Source: an uncultured Bacteroidales bacterium (GTDB lineage Bacteria; Bacteroidota; Bacteroidia; Bacteroidales; P3). From it: a stretch of 64,000 nucleotides of DNA. The stretch spans positions 1 through 64,000 of the forward strand of contig CASEWE010000015.1 of the NCBI GenBank assembly GCA_949291555.1, read 5' to 3'. Below are positions 51,752 through 61,050 of the stretch, piece by piece (position 1 is the first letter of the stretch; every line of letters begins with the position of its first letter). The notes beneath the pieces are model-generated. The model was not told the DNA's origin. It ran no database searches and saw only the letters and a list, made by a program, of their open reading frames with translations. The translations under genes and the position numbers were made by a program.

Positions 51752-53146
51752 ATGGATTTTGACGTCATTGTGATCGGGGCCGGCCCCGGCGGCTACGTAG
51801 CTGCCATCCGGGCCTCGCAGTTAGGATTGAAAACCGCTGTCGTCGAACGGGCCGAACTGGGTGGAATCTGCCTCAACTGGGGCTGCATCCCGACAAAAGC
51901 CCTCCTCAAGAGCGCCCAAGTGTACCAGTATCTCCGGCACGCTTCCTCCTACGGCTTGGCCGTGGAAGGCGAGGTCAAAGCCGATTTCGAGGCTATCGTG
52001 GCCCGCAGCCGCGAAGTGGCCCGGACCATGAACAAGGGCGTGCAGTTCCTGCTCGACAAATACAAAGTGGAAATCATTGCCGGGGAGGCCTGCCTGCAAC
52101 CGGATAAAACCGTTCGGGTGAAAATGAACCCGGACGGAAGCCTGCGCGATTTTTCCGCCCGGCATATCATCCTCGCCACCGGCTCGCGCAGCAAAGTCCT
52201 GCCCAACCTGCCGCAAGACGGCGTGAAAATCATCGGCTACCGCCAAGCCATGACGCTGCCGGAACAACCCGGAAGCATGGTCGTGGTCGGGTCCGGCGCT
52301 ATCGGCTCCGAGTTCGCCCATTTTTACCAAAGCCTCGGCACGAAAGTCACCTTGGTGGAATTCATGCCGCAAATCGTCCCGCTTGAAGACGCCGATTCCG
52401 CTTCCCAGCTAAGCCGGAGTTTCCGTAAAAACGGCATGAAAGTCATGGTGGACTCCTCGGTGGAAAGCGTGGATACCAGCGGCGAAAAATGCAAAGTCTT
52501 GGTAAAGACCAAGAAAGGGGAGGAAATCATCGAGTGCGATGTGGTGCTTTCGGCCGTAGGCGTAGTGCCCAACCTGGAAAACATGGGGATAGAGCAAGCC
52601 GGAATCCGTACCGAAAAGGGGAAAATCGTGACGGACGAGTTCGGAAGGACCAACGTGGAAGGCATTTATGCCATCGGCGACATAACCCCCGGGCCTGCTT
52701 TGGCCCATGTGGCCTCGCGCGAAGCCAAAGTCTGCGTGGAAAAAATCGCCGGACTGTCGCCTGTTCCCGTGGATTATGCCAACATACCCGGGTGCACCTA
52801 CACCTCGCCCGAAATCGCCTCGGTCGGACTGACCGAGAAAAAAGCCAAAGAAGCGGGTTACGAGCTGAAGGTTGGACGGGTACCTTTCACCGCTTCCGGC
52901 AAAGCCACCGCCATGGGAAGCCGCGACGGTTTCGTGAAAGTGATTTTCGATGCGTCGACCGGCCTGCTGCTGGGCTGCCACATGGTGGGTGAAAACGTAA
53001 CGGAAATGATTGCCGAAGCCGTCCTCGTGCGCCAGCAAGGCTGCACCGCCGCCGAGCTGCTTCATGCCGTGCACCCGCACCCCACCCTTTCGGAATCCTT
53101 CCTCGAAGCGGTCGAAGCCGCTTACGGCGAATGCGTCCACGCATGA
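51752..53146 (+). CDS. lpdA: Dihydrolipoyl dehydrogenase
   Basis: 464-residue FAD enzyme that reoxidises lipoamide in 2-oxoacid dehydrogenase or glycine cleavage complexes. The FAD loop is VIGAGPGGYVAAIRASQ, the redox disulfide is in GGICLNWGCIPTKALLKSA, the NAD loop is VVGSGAIGSEFAHFYQ, and the acid-base His-Glu pair is in HPHPTLSESFLEAVEAA. It begins one base after ackA. No E1 or E2 subunits are nearby, so its complex is unclear. Confidence 0.96.
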   Translation: MDFDVIVIGAGPGGYVAAIRASQLGLKTAVVERAELGGICLNWGCIPTKALLKSAQVYQYLRHASSYGLAVEGEVKADFEAIVARSREVARTMNKGVQFLLDKYKVEIIAGEACLQPDKTVRVKMNPDGSLRDFSARHIILATGSRSKVLPNLPQDGVKIIGYRQAMTLPEQPGSMVVVGSGAIGSEFAHFYQSLGTKVTLVEFMPQIVPLEDADSASQLSRSFRKNGMKVMVDSSVESVDTSGEKCKVLVKTKKGEEIIECDVVLSAVGVVPNLENMGIEQAGIRTEKGKIVTDEFGRTNVEGIYAIGDITPGPALAHVASREAKVCVEKIAGLSPVPVDYANIPGCTYTSPEIASVGLTEKKAKEAGYELKVGRVPFTASGKATAMGSRDGFVKVIFDASTGLLLGCHMVGENVTEMIAEAVLVRQQGCTAAELLHAVHPHPTLSESFLEAVEAAYGECVHA

Positions 53147-53210
53147 AAACACCCGGGCGGCAGGGGCGGGAATGCTTTCCTGCTGCCCGGAAAACAAAAG
53201 TTCGAACAAA

Positions 53211-53765
53211 ATGAGAATCGAGAAAACCCCGATAGACGGACTGCTGGTCATCCATCCCGATGTCTTTGAAGACGAACGCGGGTATTTCATGGAGAGTTTC
53301 TCCCAGCGGAAATGGGAAGGAGCCGGCTTCCAGCACGTCTTTGTCCAAGACAATGAATCCAAATCCGCCAAAGACGTCTTGCGCGGGCTGCATTTCCAAA
53401 AGCCCCCCTTCGCGCAAGACAAGCTCGTAAGGGTCGTGCGGGGGGCCGTGATGGATGTGGCCGTAGACCTCCGTGCGGGATCGCCTACCTACGGGCAGCA
53501 CTTCTGCGTGGAATTGAACGAAGAAAACAAATTGCAATTCTTCCTTCCGGCCGGAATGGCACACGGATTCGTAACCCGCCGGGACAACACCGTTTTCGCC
53601 TACAAGGTAACGGCCCCTTACGCCCCGCAAAGCGAAGGCTGCCTCTTGTGGAACGATCCCGACCTGCGCATCGATTGGAAATGCGAGCATCCGATCCTCT
53701 CGGCCAAAGACCAGGAAGGAGAGGCTTTCAAAAACTTCAAAAGCCCCTTCTCCTTCCATGCCTGA
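53211..53765 (+). CDS. rfbC: dTDP-4-dehydrorhamnose 3,5-epimerase
   Basis: 184 residues from the ATG at 53211. Epimerises the 4-keto sugar on the way to dTDP-L-rhamnose. Cupin motifs: FEDERGYFMESFSQRK, the catalytic His region VLRGLHFQKPP, GAVMDVAVDLRAGSPTYGQH, and MAHGFVTRRDN with VFAYKVTAPYAPQSEG. rfbA, rfbB and rfbD are not adjacent. It follows lpdA by 64 bases. Confidence 0.94.
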   Translation: MRIEKTPIDGLLVIHPDVFEDERGYFMESFSQRKWEGAGFQHVFVQDNESKSAKDVLRGLHFQKPPFAQDKLVRVVRGAVMDVAVDLRAGSPTYGQHFCVELNEENKLQFFLPAGMAHGFVTRRDNTVFAYKVTAPYAPQSEGCLLWNDPDLRIDWKCEHPILSAKDQEGEAFKNFKSPFSFHA

Positions 53766-53885
53766 ACCGCTTTCCGGAATCTGAATCCGTGTCCTCTCGC
53801 GGCGCATGGGAAACCGGCCGCGGGAGGACGCATCCTGCTTGAAACCGGCGGTGTCCCGCACAGCGCCTCCCTTGCTTTCTCCTCA

Positions 53886-54905
53886 ATGAAAAAACAACTT
53901 TTACGCGCCGCCCTTTCCGGGAAAAGCCTCTGCATCGCAACCGCCTTTCTGGGATCGGGCCTCCTTCTTGCCCTGTCTGCCACGGCCCGGGCCCAGAATC
54001 CGCCCGAGGCGGATTTCCCGACCATCGCTGTCCGCTGCCCGCCATTGCCCGCAAGCATGGACTTCTGCCAAGAGCCCGTCCCGCTCGACTACTTCCTGGC
54101 ACGGGAACGCCTGGAGCGGGAACTGATGGTCAACACCCATTTGCACGGAGGAACGATGCTGCTGCTGAAAAGGGCGCAACGATACTTCCCCGTCATAGAG
54201 CCTATCTTGGCCGAAGAAGGCATCCCGGACGACTTCAAATACCTCTGCGCCATAGAAAGCCACTTGGAAAACGTCGTCTCTCCAGCCAAGGCGGCGGGCT
54301 TCTGGCAATTCCTCGAAGGCACCGCCCGCGAGTACGGCCTGGAAGTAAATTCCTATGTCGACGAACGCTACAATCTGGAAAAGGCCACACGGGCCGCCTG
54401 CCGGTTCCTCCTTTACCTGAAAGACCGTACCGGGAGCTGGACTTTGGCCGCTGCCGCCTACAATACCGGCCTGTCGAACATGCTGTACCATATCCGCCAC
54501 CAAGGCACGCATTCCTATTACCACCTGCACGTGGCGGAAGAAACCAGCCGTTACCTTTACCGGATCCTGGCCGTGAAACTCATCATGGAAAATCCCCGGC
54601 AATACGGCTTCCTCTTCCATCCCGAAGAGGGCTACCCGCCTTTGCCCACGAAAGAAATCACCGTAAGGAACCGCATCGACAATCTTTTCGCCTTTGCCCG
54701 GGAGCAAGGGGTAAGCTACCAGCTCCTCAAGTTCTGCAACCCTTGGCTGAGAAAGAACCAGCTGCCCAACAAATCCCACAAGGCCTATACCCTCCGTTTG
54801 CCGGAAAACCTTCCGGGGAACCCTCCCGAAGAGATCCGGCCGATGCCCTCTTTCGTGCCAAGCATATCCCCCGGATGCGGATTGCGGAACAAGCACTCCC
54901 GCTGA
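53886..54905 (+). CDS. Lytic transglycosylase (MltD-like, GH23)
   Basis: 339 residues with a signal peptide ending near ARAQNPP. The goose-lysozyme-type catalytic Glu is Glu124 in FKYLCAIESHLENVVSP, followed by AAGFWQFLEGTAREYG and LAAAAYNTGLSNM, the three signatures of this clan. It cleaves peptidoglycan to 1,6-anhydromuramyl products in the periplasm. A region after about 270 may be a LysM-like segment, but none is clear. It converges with the giant surface protein gene, with 29 bases between stop codons. Confidence 0.93.
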   Translation: MKKQLLRAALSGKSLCIATAFLGSGLLLALSATARAQNPPEADFPTIAVRCPPLPASMDFCQEPVPLDYFLARERLERELMVNTHLHGGTMLLLKRAQRYFPVIEPILAEEGIPDDFKYLCAIESHLENVVSPAKAAGFWQFLEGTAREYGLEVNSYVDERYNLEKATRAACRFLLYLKDRTGSWTLAAAAYNTGLSNMLYHIRHQGTHSYYHLHVAEETSRYLYRILAVKLIMENPRQYGFLFHPEEGYPPLPTKEITVRNRIDNLFAFAREQGVSYQLLKFCNPWLRKNQLPNKSHKAYTLRLPENLPGNPPEEIRPMPSFVPSISPGCGLRNKHSR

Positions 54906-54934
54906 ATCCGGCTAATTCGACTTTTGTCCTGTTC

Positions 54935-57900
54935 CTAACGGATCAGCCAAAGGTTCCCGCCCGAAGACAAATCGCGTCCTGTACGCAGGACCTCAGCCCG
55001 GCAACGGTAAGTGTAAAGCCCGGGCGGGCATTCCTTTCCCTTGAACGTTCCATCCCAGCTTTCCCTTACATCGGTCGAATGGAACACCTCCTGGCCGTTC
55101 CGGTTGAAAATAGCCAGCTCGTAGGCTACTTCTTCCGGCCATGCGAAGGAAATAGGGCCGAAACGGTCGTTCATCCCGTCTCCATCGGGCGTGAAAGCCG
55201 AAGCGAAATAAATCCTCCCGCAAAAGTAACGTTCCACGAAAACCGTATCGGAATTCCAGCAACCGTTGTGGAACACTTCCACGCTTATGGCGGCTGAAAG
55301 CGAATCGCCGCATGCCCATTCGGGCCCGTTCCCCTCGTCGATGAACGAACCGGGACGGAACCATCGATAAAATTCATAGCCTTCCGGAACCGACAAGACG
55401 AGCATCTCTCCCCGGCATGCCAACGTATCGGGGGAAAGCCCGAGATAAGGCTTGCCACGTTCGGCCACTTCGATTCCCGTGCGTTGCCGGCATCCGAGAA
55501 AATCCATGTCGACCCAATACGATCCGGCCACGGCTATCCGCTCTTCCGCATCTTCCGAACCGGTGCTCCAACGGTACGCGCTCCCCGGGAAATCCGGATT
55601 GGAAGCTTCGAGCAAGAGCGGTTCCCCCTCGCAATAGAACGTATCGGCCGGCCAAAGCGGGCGAGGCAAAGGCACGATCCCGACCCTCAAGCTGTCCGAC
55701 AACGAACAAACGCCGTATTCCAATTCTACCGAATACCAGCCTCCGTCCGCCAAACGCATGTTTTCCCTGAACAATACCGTATCGGATTCCCACGGCGCAA
55801 GTTCTTCCCCGGACGGAGCCTTCCAGCGAAAACGCGTCTGCCCCGGATAAAGGATTCCCGCATTGTTCTCATAAGCTATGGACAAGGCATCGCCCTCGCA
55901 AACCGAATCCTCCCCGGAAAATTCCCGTTCCGGAACCGGGAAGAACGAAATCCGGCAAGCCTGGGTGTCCCGGCAGGAATACCGCCGCCCGGATAGCCAA
56001 TACACGCCCGTGTCGGCGTATTCCATCCGGTCTTTTTCAAAGAAAACGTCCCCTACGCGCTCGCCGGCACGCAACCACTCGTACGTGGCGGAAGAATCCC
56101 GCGGCGCTTGCAGGCGGAGAGGCGAAAGATAGCAGATCACCGTATCCGGATCGGGCAGGAGATCCGGGTACAGGTATACGGCTATCGTGTCGGAGGAACG
56201 GCATCCGGTACTTTGGTCGACTCCCTCCACAACGGCTGTAAAATCCGCTTCCGGCTCAAAACGGACAAGCCCCCCGGAAACTTGGAACGGGAACGTTCCG
56301 GGAGAAAATTCCCAAGCATACGCATCGGCCCCGTGAACGGACAATACGGATTCCTCTCCTTTCCGAACGCAAAAGGCATCCCCGTCACCGGCTTCCCCTT
56401 GCCATTCCAATACCGGCGGGAAATGACTGAACAGATAGCAAGTATCTACCGACCAGCACGAATTGGCCGACTGCACCTCATGGACCAGGCAGACCGTGTC
56501 CGAGGAAGGCGGCAAGACCGGCAGCTGCCCGTACCGCACGCCGTCTACTATCCACATCCCCGTTCCCGGAAGGGGGGCGATTCCCGAATAAGCCGTCTGC
56601 GGTCGTATGGAATCCGGGTAGCAAGCGGTCGTATCGGAAAAATGGATACGGACGGAAGGCAAACGGACAGCCTCGAAAGTCCCGGAAAGGGAAGGCGGAT
56701 TCTGGCAGGAGTTGGCCGCTACTACCGTGTAACGCACCCGATCGCAGCCCATCCTGTCGTACAGGAGACGGTTCCGGCTTTCCCGGCACAAGGTATCGGC
56801 CTCCGACCATGCTCCCCCTTGCCAGCACTGCTTGAGCCAGGTGACCCGGCCGTTGGTCGAGACCCGCAGTTCCGTGCTGTCCAAGGGGCACACTTCCCGG
56901 AGGCTCGCATCGAAGTCCAAATACACATCCTGTTCCACGATGATGAACAACTCCCCCGTCATTTCATCGCCCAGGTCGCACGTGTACTTCATCTTGGCCG
57001 TGAGCGGGAAAATCCGGTTGGCCGTAAGGTTCCGCAAGACAAGGTCGTCGGGGCTGGAAATCCCGACAAGCGATTCCACCATGCTGCTGTCTATGTAACG
57101 GGCCACATCCACATCGGAACCCGTGCACACGTAAACCGTATCCTGAAGGAACACTTTGGGATTGCCGGCCACGGCGATACGCAAGGTATCGGAATAGGAG
57201 AGCACCGTGTCGTTCACCGCGTAACGCACCGTATAAGGATACAAGCCCGGAGCCTCGGCCCGGGTATGGTAATGCAGGCGGGGCCGGTAGTCTTCCGGGG
57301 CATAATCGTAATAATATCCTTCCACCCCGCTTCCCACCGGGAACACTTCGCTCACCGAACCCTCCCAGCCGGCCTCCTCCAGATAATACCGGTAATAATC
57401 GGAATATACGTACCAGTGGATGCTATCCGAACCGCAGCAGGAATCCCGGTGCACCTCGAAACGGGGCGCGCATCCGGAATCTACCCGGAACCGGGACATC
57501 GGCAAAGGGACCGAATCCATGACACGCACGCTGTCGCCCTCGTTGTAGGTAATCGAAAGCACGAAATCCGACTCCTGGTACAGATGATAAAATTCCCTCC
57601 AGTTATAGGGATATGACGCGTCCCCTGTGGGATAAAACGTGTCATCGAAGATTTTTTCCTTCAAGGAGCCTTTCGGGGGCTTCCGCCATTCCACTCGGGT
57701 CCTATCCCAATCGGTAGAAGGGTTGGTCACCCGCACGGTCACTTCCATGCCCGCTCCCGGACAGGAAAGGCATCCTGTATTGCAACCCTCGTCGAAAGCA
57801 AAATGGAAGACGGGCGGGCAAACCCCTACCACATATTCAGTCCGGAGTTCCTCCTTATAGCGCTTGCCCGTCTGCTTGTCGTGGGCGTAGCCCGTCACTT

Positions 57901-59629
57901 TCACCTTCCCCGCCCTGGAACCCGTTTCCAAGGAATTGGGAAAGTACGAGCGGAAAGCCGCCGTCCAGATTGCCGAACCCGCCTCATAGGCCACATCGAG
58001 CAGGAAATCCGATTCCCCCACCACAACGGAATCGATGACAATATAGTCCAAAGGCGAGACGTAGCTCACCTTGCTCAAGTCGCCGTAGCAGGAAGCCATG
58101 TCCCGGCTGAAATAAGGCTGGCAAAGAGGGCCTTTTTCCAGGTGCAGCCACTGCTCGACCGTGTCGCGGTAGAAGCAAGCCCCATCCTGGCGCGAAATGA
58201 CAACCCAAAGCGAAATATTCTCGTACTTTTCATAGTTTCGGTCGATGCTGTCCCGCACCGTCCAGACGCTCTGGTAGGAAAGATTGGAATTCTGGCCCGG
58301 CTCCCCGATCACCAATTCCAAGGAATCGGCTGCCACGCCTCCGATCCGGACCTCCTCGATCACCATCCCGTCATGCCGGCAGCGCAACTCCAATCGTGCC
58401 TTCGTCCTGTCGCAATAAATGTATGAAAACGACATCCGGGTCGTGTCCCAGGCAATCCGGGAAGAAAACGACAAGGAATCCACCCGCACAGGAGCAGCCT
58501 CGCTCCAAGGGCAACGCAGGGTGTATTTTGCATGGAAATCCGCATCGAACCCGTAATTCCCGCCGCAATCGGGCGCCTGCAAGCCCCACTCGTGCCAAGT
58601 TTCCCCATGCCGATACACGCCATCCGCTTCCCGTACCGACAACCCGGGCCAGTCGGGACTCACCGAAAACCGGCAATCGAAAAACTTCCCGACATAGGAA
58701 GTGTCCTGACGGCCTTCCACCCGCACGATTCCTTCATGGCAGGGATACAAGGACATGTCCCCGCCTATGATTTCCGGCGTGCAATCCAAGCCTTCCACGC
58801 GCACAAGCACTTCCTTTTCCGCCTGCAAGCGGGCCGTGTCGCAGGCATTCCGCTTTTCAATTGTCAGAAAGACTTTGACAGGGAATGTATTCCATCCCAA
58901 TGAAACCGTCTTTTCCCCCGCCGGGCCATCGGCCCATTCCGTCCGGCCCGCAACAATATCCCCGTCTGCGGCCCGTTCCACCAAATCGTCCCATTCCGGC
59001 AAAGCGAACCCGCAGGAAACGCATGTCCGGAATTCCGCTTCCCGGAACAGGACCTCGTCGGTCTCGAACGTCACATAAGGAACCATTTCGAAAACAAGCT
59101 CCTTTTCCTCGATCGGGCAATGCTCGTTCGATGCCCGCACGAAAAGGCGGCAGGTCTCTTCCAGCAAGAAGGAACAGGAATCGCCCGTCTTGGTCAGCAT
59201 CCCGGTGGAAAGCGTCCACCTTACCGGCCCATCGTTGTTGGCCACGGAATCCACATGGCAGGAAATCAGGGTTTCCGGGCAATAAACCCCCGGCTCCATT
59301 CCGCCTATTTCAAGATAGGGCGGCTCGAAGACGATGACTTCGGCCTGTTCCGAAAGCGTGTCATGCCCATCCCTTAGACGGTAATAAAACGTATATACGC
59401 TGGTCCCTTCCGGCGAGACCTCCGCATCGGGATCCCATTCCCTCCCGTCCGAATCCCGGATGAAAAGAGGCTCTACCGTAATAGGCCAACGAAAAAGCTG
59501 CCCGTTGAACTGCAAGGTCTCCCCTATGCAGATTTCCTGGGAATACGCTTCCACACCGGTCATCAGCTGCGCCTGAAGGCTCGCCGGGAATAAAAGGAAA
59601 AAAAGAGGCAAGGCAATGAGATTCCGCAT
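54935..59629 (-). CDS. Giant secreted protein with T9SS type B C-terminal domain
   Basis: 1564 residues with a signal peptide (MRNLIALPLFFLLFPASLQA). The last 95 residues (from CGRIYFASAFTPDGDGMNDR) form the gliding-motility/CHU_C domain, the sorting signal of type IX secretion type B. The body is a long run of beta-rich Ig/PKD-like segments with many Cys (for example CVSCGFALPEWD, GCNTGCLSCPGAG) and many Tyr and Asp. I see no enzyme motif. The gene is third after btuB-like and btuG-like genes (132-base gap), so it may be a surface partner in corrinoid capture, or an adhesin that happens to be there. The ATG at 59629 is the only sensible start. Confidence 0.85.
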   Translation of the reverse strand: MRNLIALPLFFLLFPASLQAQLMTGVEAYSQEICIGETLQFNGQLFRWPITVEPLFIRDSDGREWDPDAEVSPEGTSVYTFYYRLRDGHDTLSEQAEVIVFEPPYLEIGGMEPGVYCPETLISCHVDSVANNDGPVRWTLSTGMLTKTGDSCSFLLEETCRLFVRASNEHCPIEEKELVFEMVPYVTFETDEVLFREAEFRTCVSCGFALPEWDDLVERAADGDIVAGRTEWADGPAGEKTVSLGWNTFPVKVFLTIEKRNACDTARLQAEKEVLVRVEGLDCTPEIIGGDMSLYPCHEGIVRVEGRQDTSYVGKFFDCRFSVSPDWPGLSVREADGVYRHGETWHEWGLQAPDCGGNYGFDADFHAKYTLRCPWSEAAPVRVDSLSFSSRIAWDTTRMSFSYIYCDRTKARLELRCRHDGMVIEEVRIGGVAADSLELVIGEPGQNSNLSYQSVWTVRDSIDRNYEKYENISLWVVISRQDGACFYRDTVEQWLHLEKGPLCQPYFSRDMASCYGDLSKVSYVSPLDYIVIDSVVVGESDFLLDVAYEAGSAIWTAAFRSYFPNSLETGSRAGKVKVTGYAHDKQTGKRYKEELRTEYVVGVCPPVFHFAFDEGCNTGCLSCPGAGMEVTVRVTNPSTDWDRTRVEWRKPPKGSLKEKIFDDTFYPTGDASYPYNWREFYHLYQESDFVLSITYNEGDSVRVMDSVPLPMSRFRVDSGCAPRFEVHRDSCCGSDSIHWYVYSDYYRYYLEEAGWEGSVSEVFPVGSGVEGYYYDYAPEDYRPRLHYHTRAEAPGLYPYTVRYAVNDTVLSYSDTLRIAVAGNPKVFLQDTVYVCTGSDVDVARYIDSSMVESLVGISSPDDLVLRNLTANRIFPLTAKMKYTCDLGDEMTGELFIIVEQDVYLDFDASLREVCPLDSTELRVSTNGRVTWLKQCWQGGAWSEADTLCRESRNRLLYDRMGCDRVRYTVVAANSCQNPPSLSGTFEAVRLPSVRIHFSDTTACYPDSIRPQTAYSGIAPLPGTGMWIVDGVRYGQLPVLPPSSDTVCLVHEVQSANSCWSVDTCYLFSHFPPVLEWQGEAGDGDAFCVRKGEESVLSVHGADAYAWEFSPGTFPFQVSGGLVRFEPEADFTAVVEGVDQSTGCRSSDTIAVYLYPDLLPDPDTVICYLSPLRLQAPRDSSATYEWLRAGERVGDVFFEKDRMEYADTGVYWLSGRRYSCRDTQACRISFFPVPEREFSGEDSVCEGDALSIAYENNAGILYPGQTRFRWKAPSGEELAPWESDTVLFRENMRLADGGWYSVELEYGVCSLSDSLRVGIVPLPRPLWPADTFYCEGEPLLLEASNPDFPGSAYRWSTGSEDAEERIAVAGSYWVDMDFLGCRQRTGIEVAERGKPYLGLSPDTLACRGEMLVLSVPEGYEFYRWFRPGSFIDEGNGPEWACGDSLSAAISVEVFHNGCWNSDTVFVERYFCGRIYFASAFTPDGDGMNDRFGPISFAWPEEVAYELAIFNRNGQEVFHSTDVRESWDGTFKGKECPPGLYTYRCRAEVLRTGRDLSSGGNLWLIR

Positions 59630-59761
59630 AGCCGCAAACTATCCGAGGCTGCCCGCACGGGGGCCTCTCAAAAAAAACAAAACAGGTTGCAAGGCTGCAA
59701 AATTACGAAGCCCGTCCTGAAAACCCAAAAAAACGCCTCCCGCACGTCCATGCCCGCGCCT

Positions 59762-60952
59762 CTACCGGGATTCCTGTTCCGGGTAAAAGGCAAACGAAGA
59801 CGGGTTCAGGCCCACCGAAGGAAAGGAATGCAGCAGCCGGCCCGCCTTGTCGAAGCAATACACGCTTCCCGAGCGCATGAAGTTATAGGCTTCTCCCACA
59901 AAGACGTGCCCTTGGTAAGGGTCGACCGCAATAGCGTAAGGGGTTTGCAAATCGACAGACTCCCCGACGAAATCTTCCGTCAAAACCTTCTCGGAAAGCA
60001 AGTCGAATACCATCACGGAAGAGGTCCGGTCATTATAATCATAGCGGTACAGGTAGGCCGTATCCCCGGCTATGCAGAAATTCAAGACCGGAAGGCCGAA
60101 ATTCCGATCCACTTCGTCCTTTTCCGGGTCGATGCGGTAGAAGCCGTACCCTTCCTTTTTGGGAAAACCGTCCTTCCTTTCCCGATCCGAGCCCGGGCCG
60201 CAAGCGGACTTCCTGCCATACCCCTCGTAATCTCCCCGCGTGGAGACATACACATACCCGCGGCGGTCGCTTCCCATGGCATAAGGATTCCCTCCCACTT
60301 CTATCCGCTTGATTTCCGTGAAACTGGCCACATCCACCACCGAAACCGTGCGATCGTAGTCCGGGTAATCCAGACCGCCGGAATTGCTCACATAGAGCTT
60401 TCCCTTGCTAGCGCAAATCCCATCGGGATTCCGCCCCACTTCCACCACGGCCTCCACTTCCAAGCTCCCCGTATCGATACGGCAAACCGTATTGTCGAAA
60501 CTGGCCACGTAAATTTTCCCCTCGTAGGCGCAGAGATAACGCGGCTGCCGTCCCACGCCGTTCCCGTCCACCATCGGTACCTGCTTCAAGGAAAGGGCCG
60601 TGGCCGCATCCATCACCTCCAAAAGATTGGAACCGTTCATGACCGCATACATCTTTCCCCCGTAAATTTCCAAATCATTGCCCGTATCGCCCATGGCCCT
60701 TCCGTTCACGTCCTTGAACAAAGTCTTGCTGGTCTGCCCCGTAGAAACATTCCAGAAAAACAGGCTCGTGTTGTTCATCCCGTACAAGCCTTCGCAAAGC
60801 GCGTAAACCCGCGCTGTCCGCCAAGCCTGCGGCGGAACCGTTCCGGGATCGTCCTCGCCCGGCTCGGGATGGCAGGAAGCCGCCCAGAAACCCGGCACGA
60901 TGCAGAGGCAGGCGCACAAGACGCGAACCAGCGCAAAAAACAGTCTCTTCAT
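59762..60952 (-). CDS. btuG: BtuG-like surface beta-propeller lipoprotein (DUF5074)
   Basis: 396 residues from the ATG at 60952. A lipoprotein signal (LCIVPGFWAASC, Cys27) is followed by a seven-bladed propeller with repeats of the type GKIYVASFDNTVCRIDTGS, KLYVSNSGGLDYPDYDRT and YVYVSTRGDYEG (YncE/DUF5074). In Bacteroides the BtuG proteins of this fold bind cobalamin with very high affinity and sit on BtuB. The gene directly follows a BtuB-like receptor, which supports the same role; it could still be a different ligand-binding propeller. Gap to the receptor gene: 98 bases. Confidence 0.85.
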   Translation of the reverse strand: MKRLFFALVRVLCACLCIVPGFWAASCHPEPGEDDPGTVPPQAWRTARVYALCEGLYGMNNTSLFFWNVSTGQTSKTLFKDVNGRAMGDTGNDLEIYGGKMYAVMNGSNLLEVMDAATALSLKQVPMVDGNGVGRQPRYLCAYEGKIYVASFDNTVCRIDTGSLEVEAVVEVGRNPDGICASKGKLYVSNSGGLDYPDYDRTVSVVDVASFTEIKRIEVGGNPYAMGSDRRGYVYVSTRGDYEGYGRKSACGPGSDRERKDGFPKKEGYGFYRIDPEKDEVDRNFGLPVLNFCIAGDTAYLYRYDYNDRTSSVMVFDLLSEKVLTEDFVGESVDLQTPYAIAVDPYQGHVFVGEAYNFMRSGSVYCFDKAGRLLHSFPSVGLNPSSFAFYPEQESR

Positions 60953-61050
60953 ATCGCAATAACCTGATTGCAAAACACGTATTACAAAAAACACGGCGCT
61001 TCAGCCGGAAACATCCGCCTCCCGGAAAGCGTTTCCGAAGGCAGCCCCTT

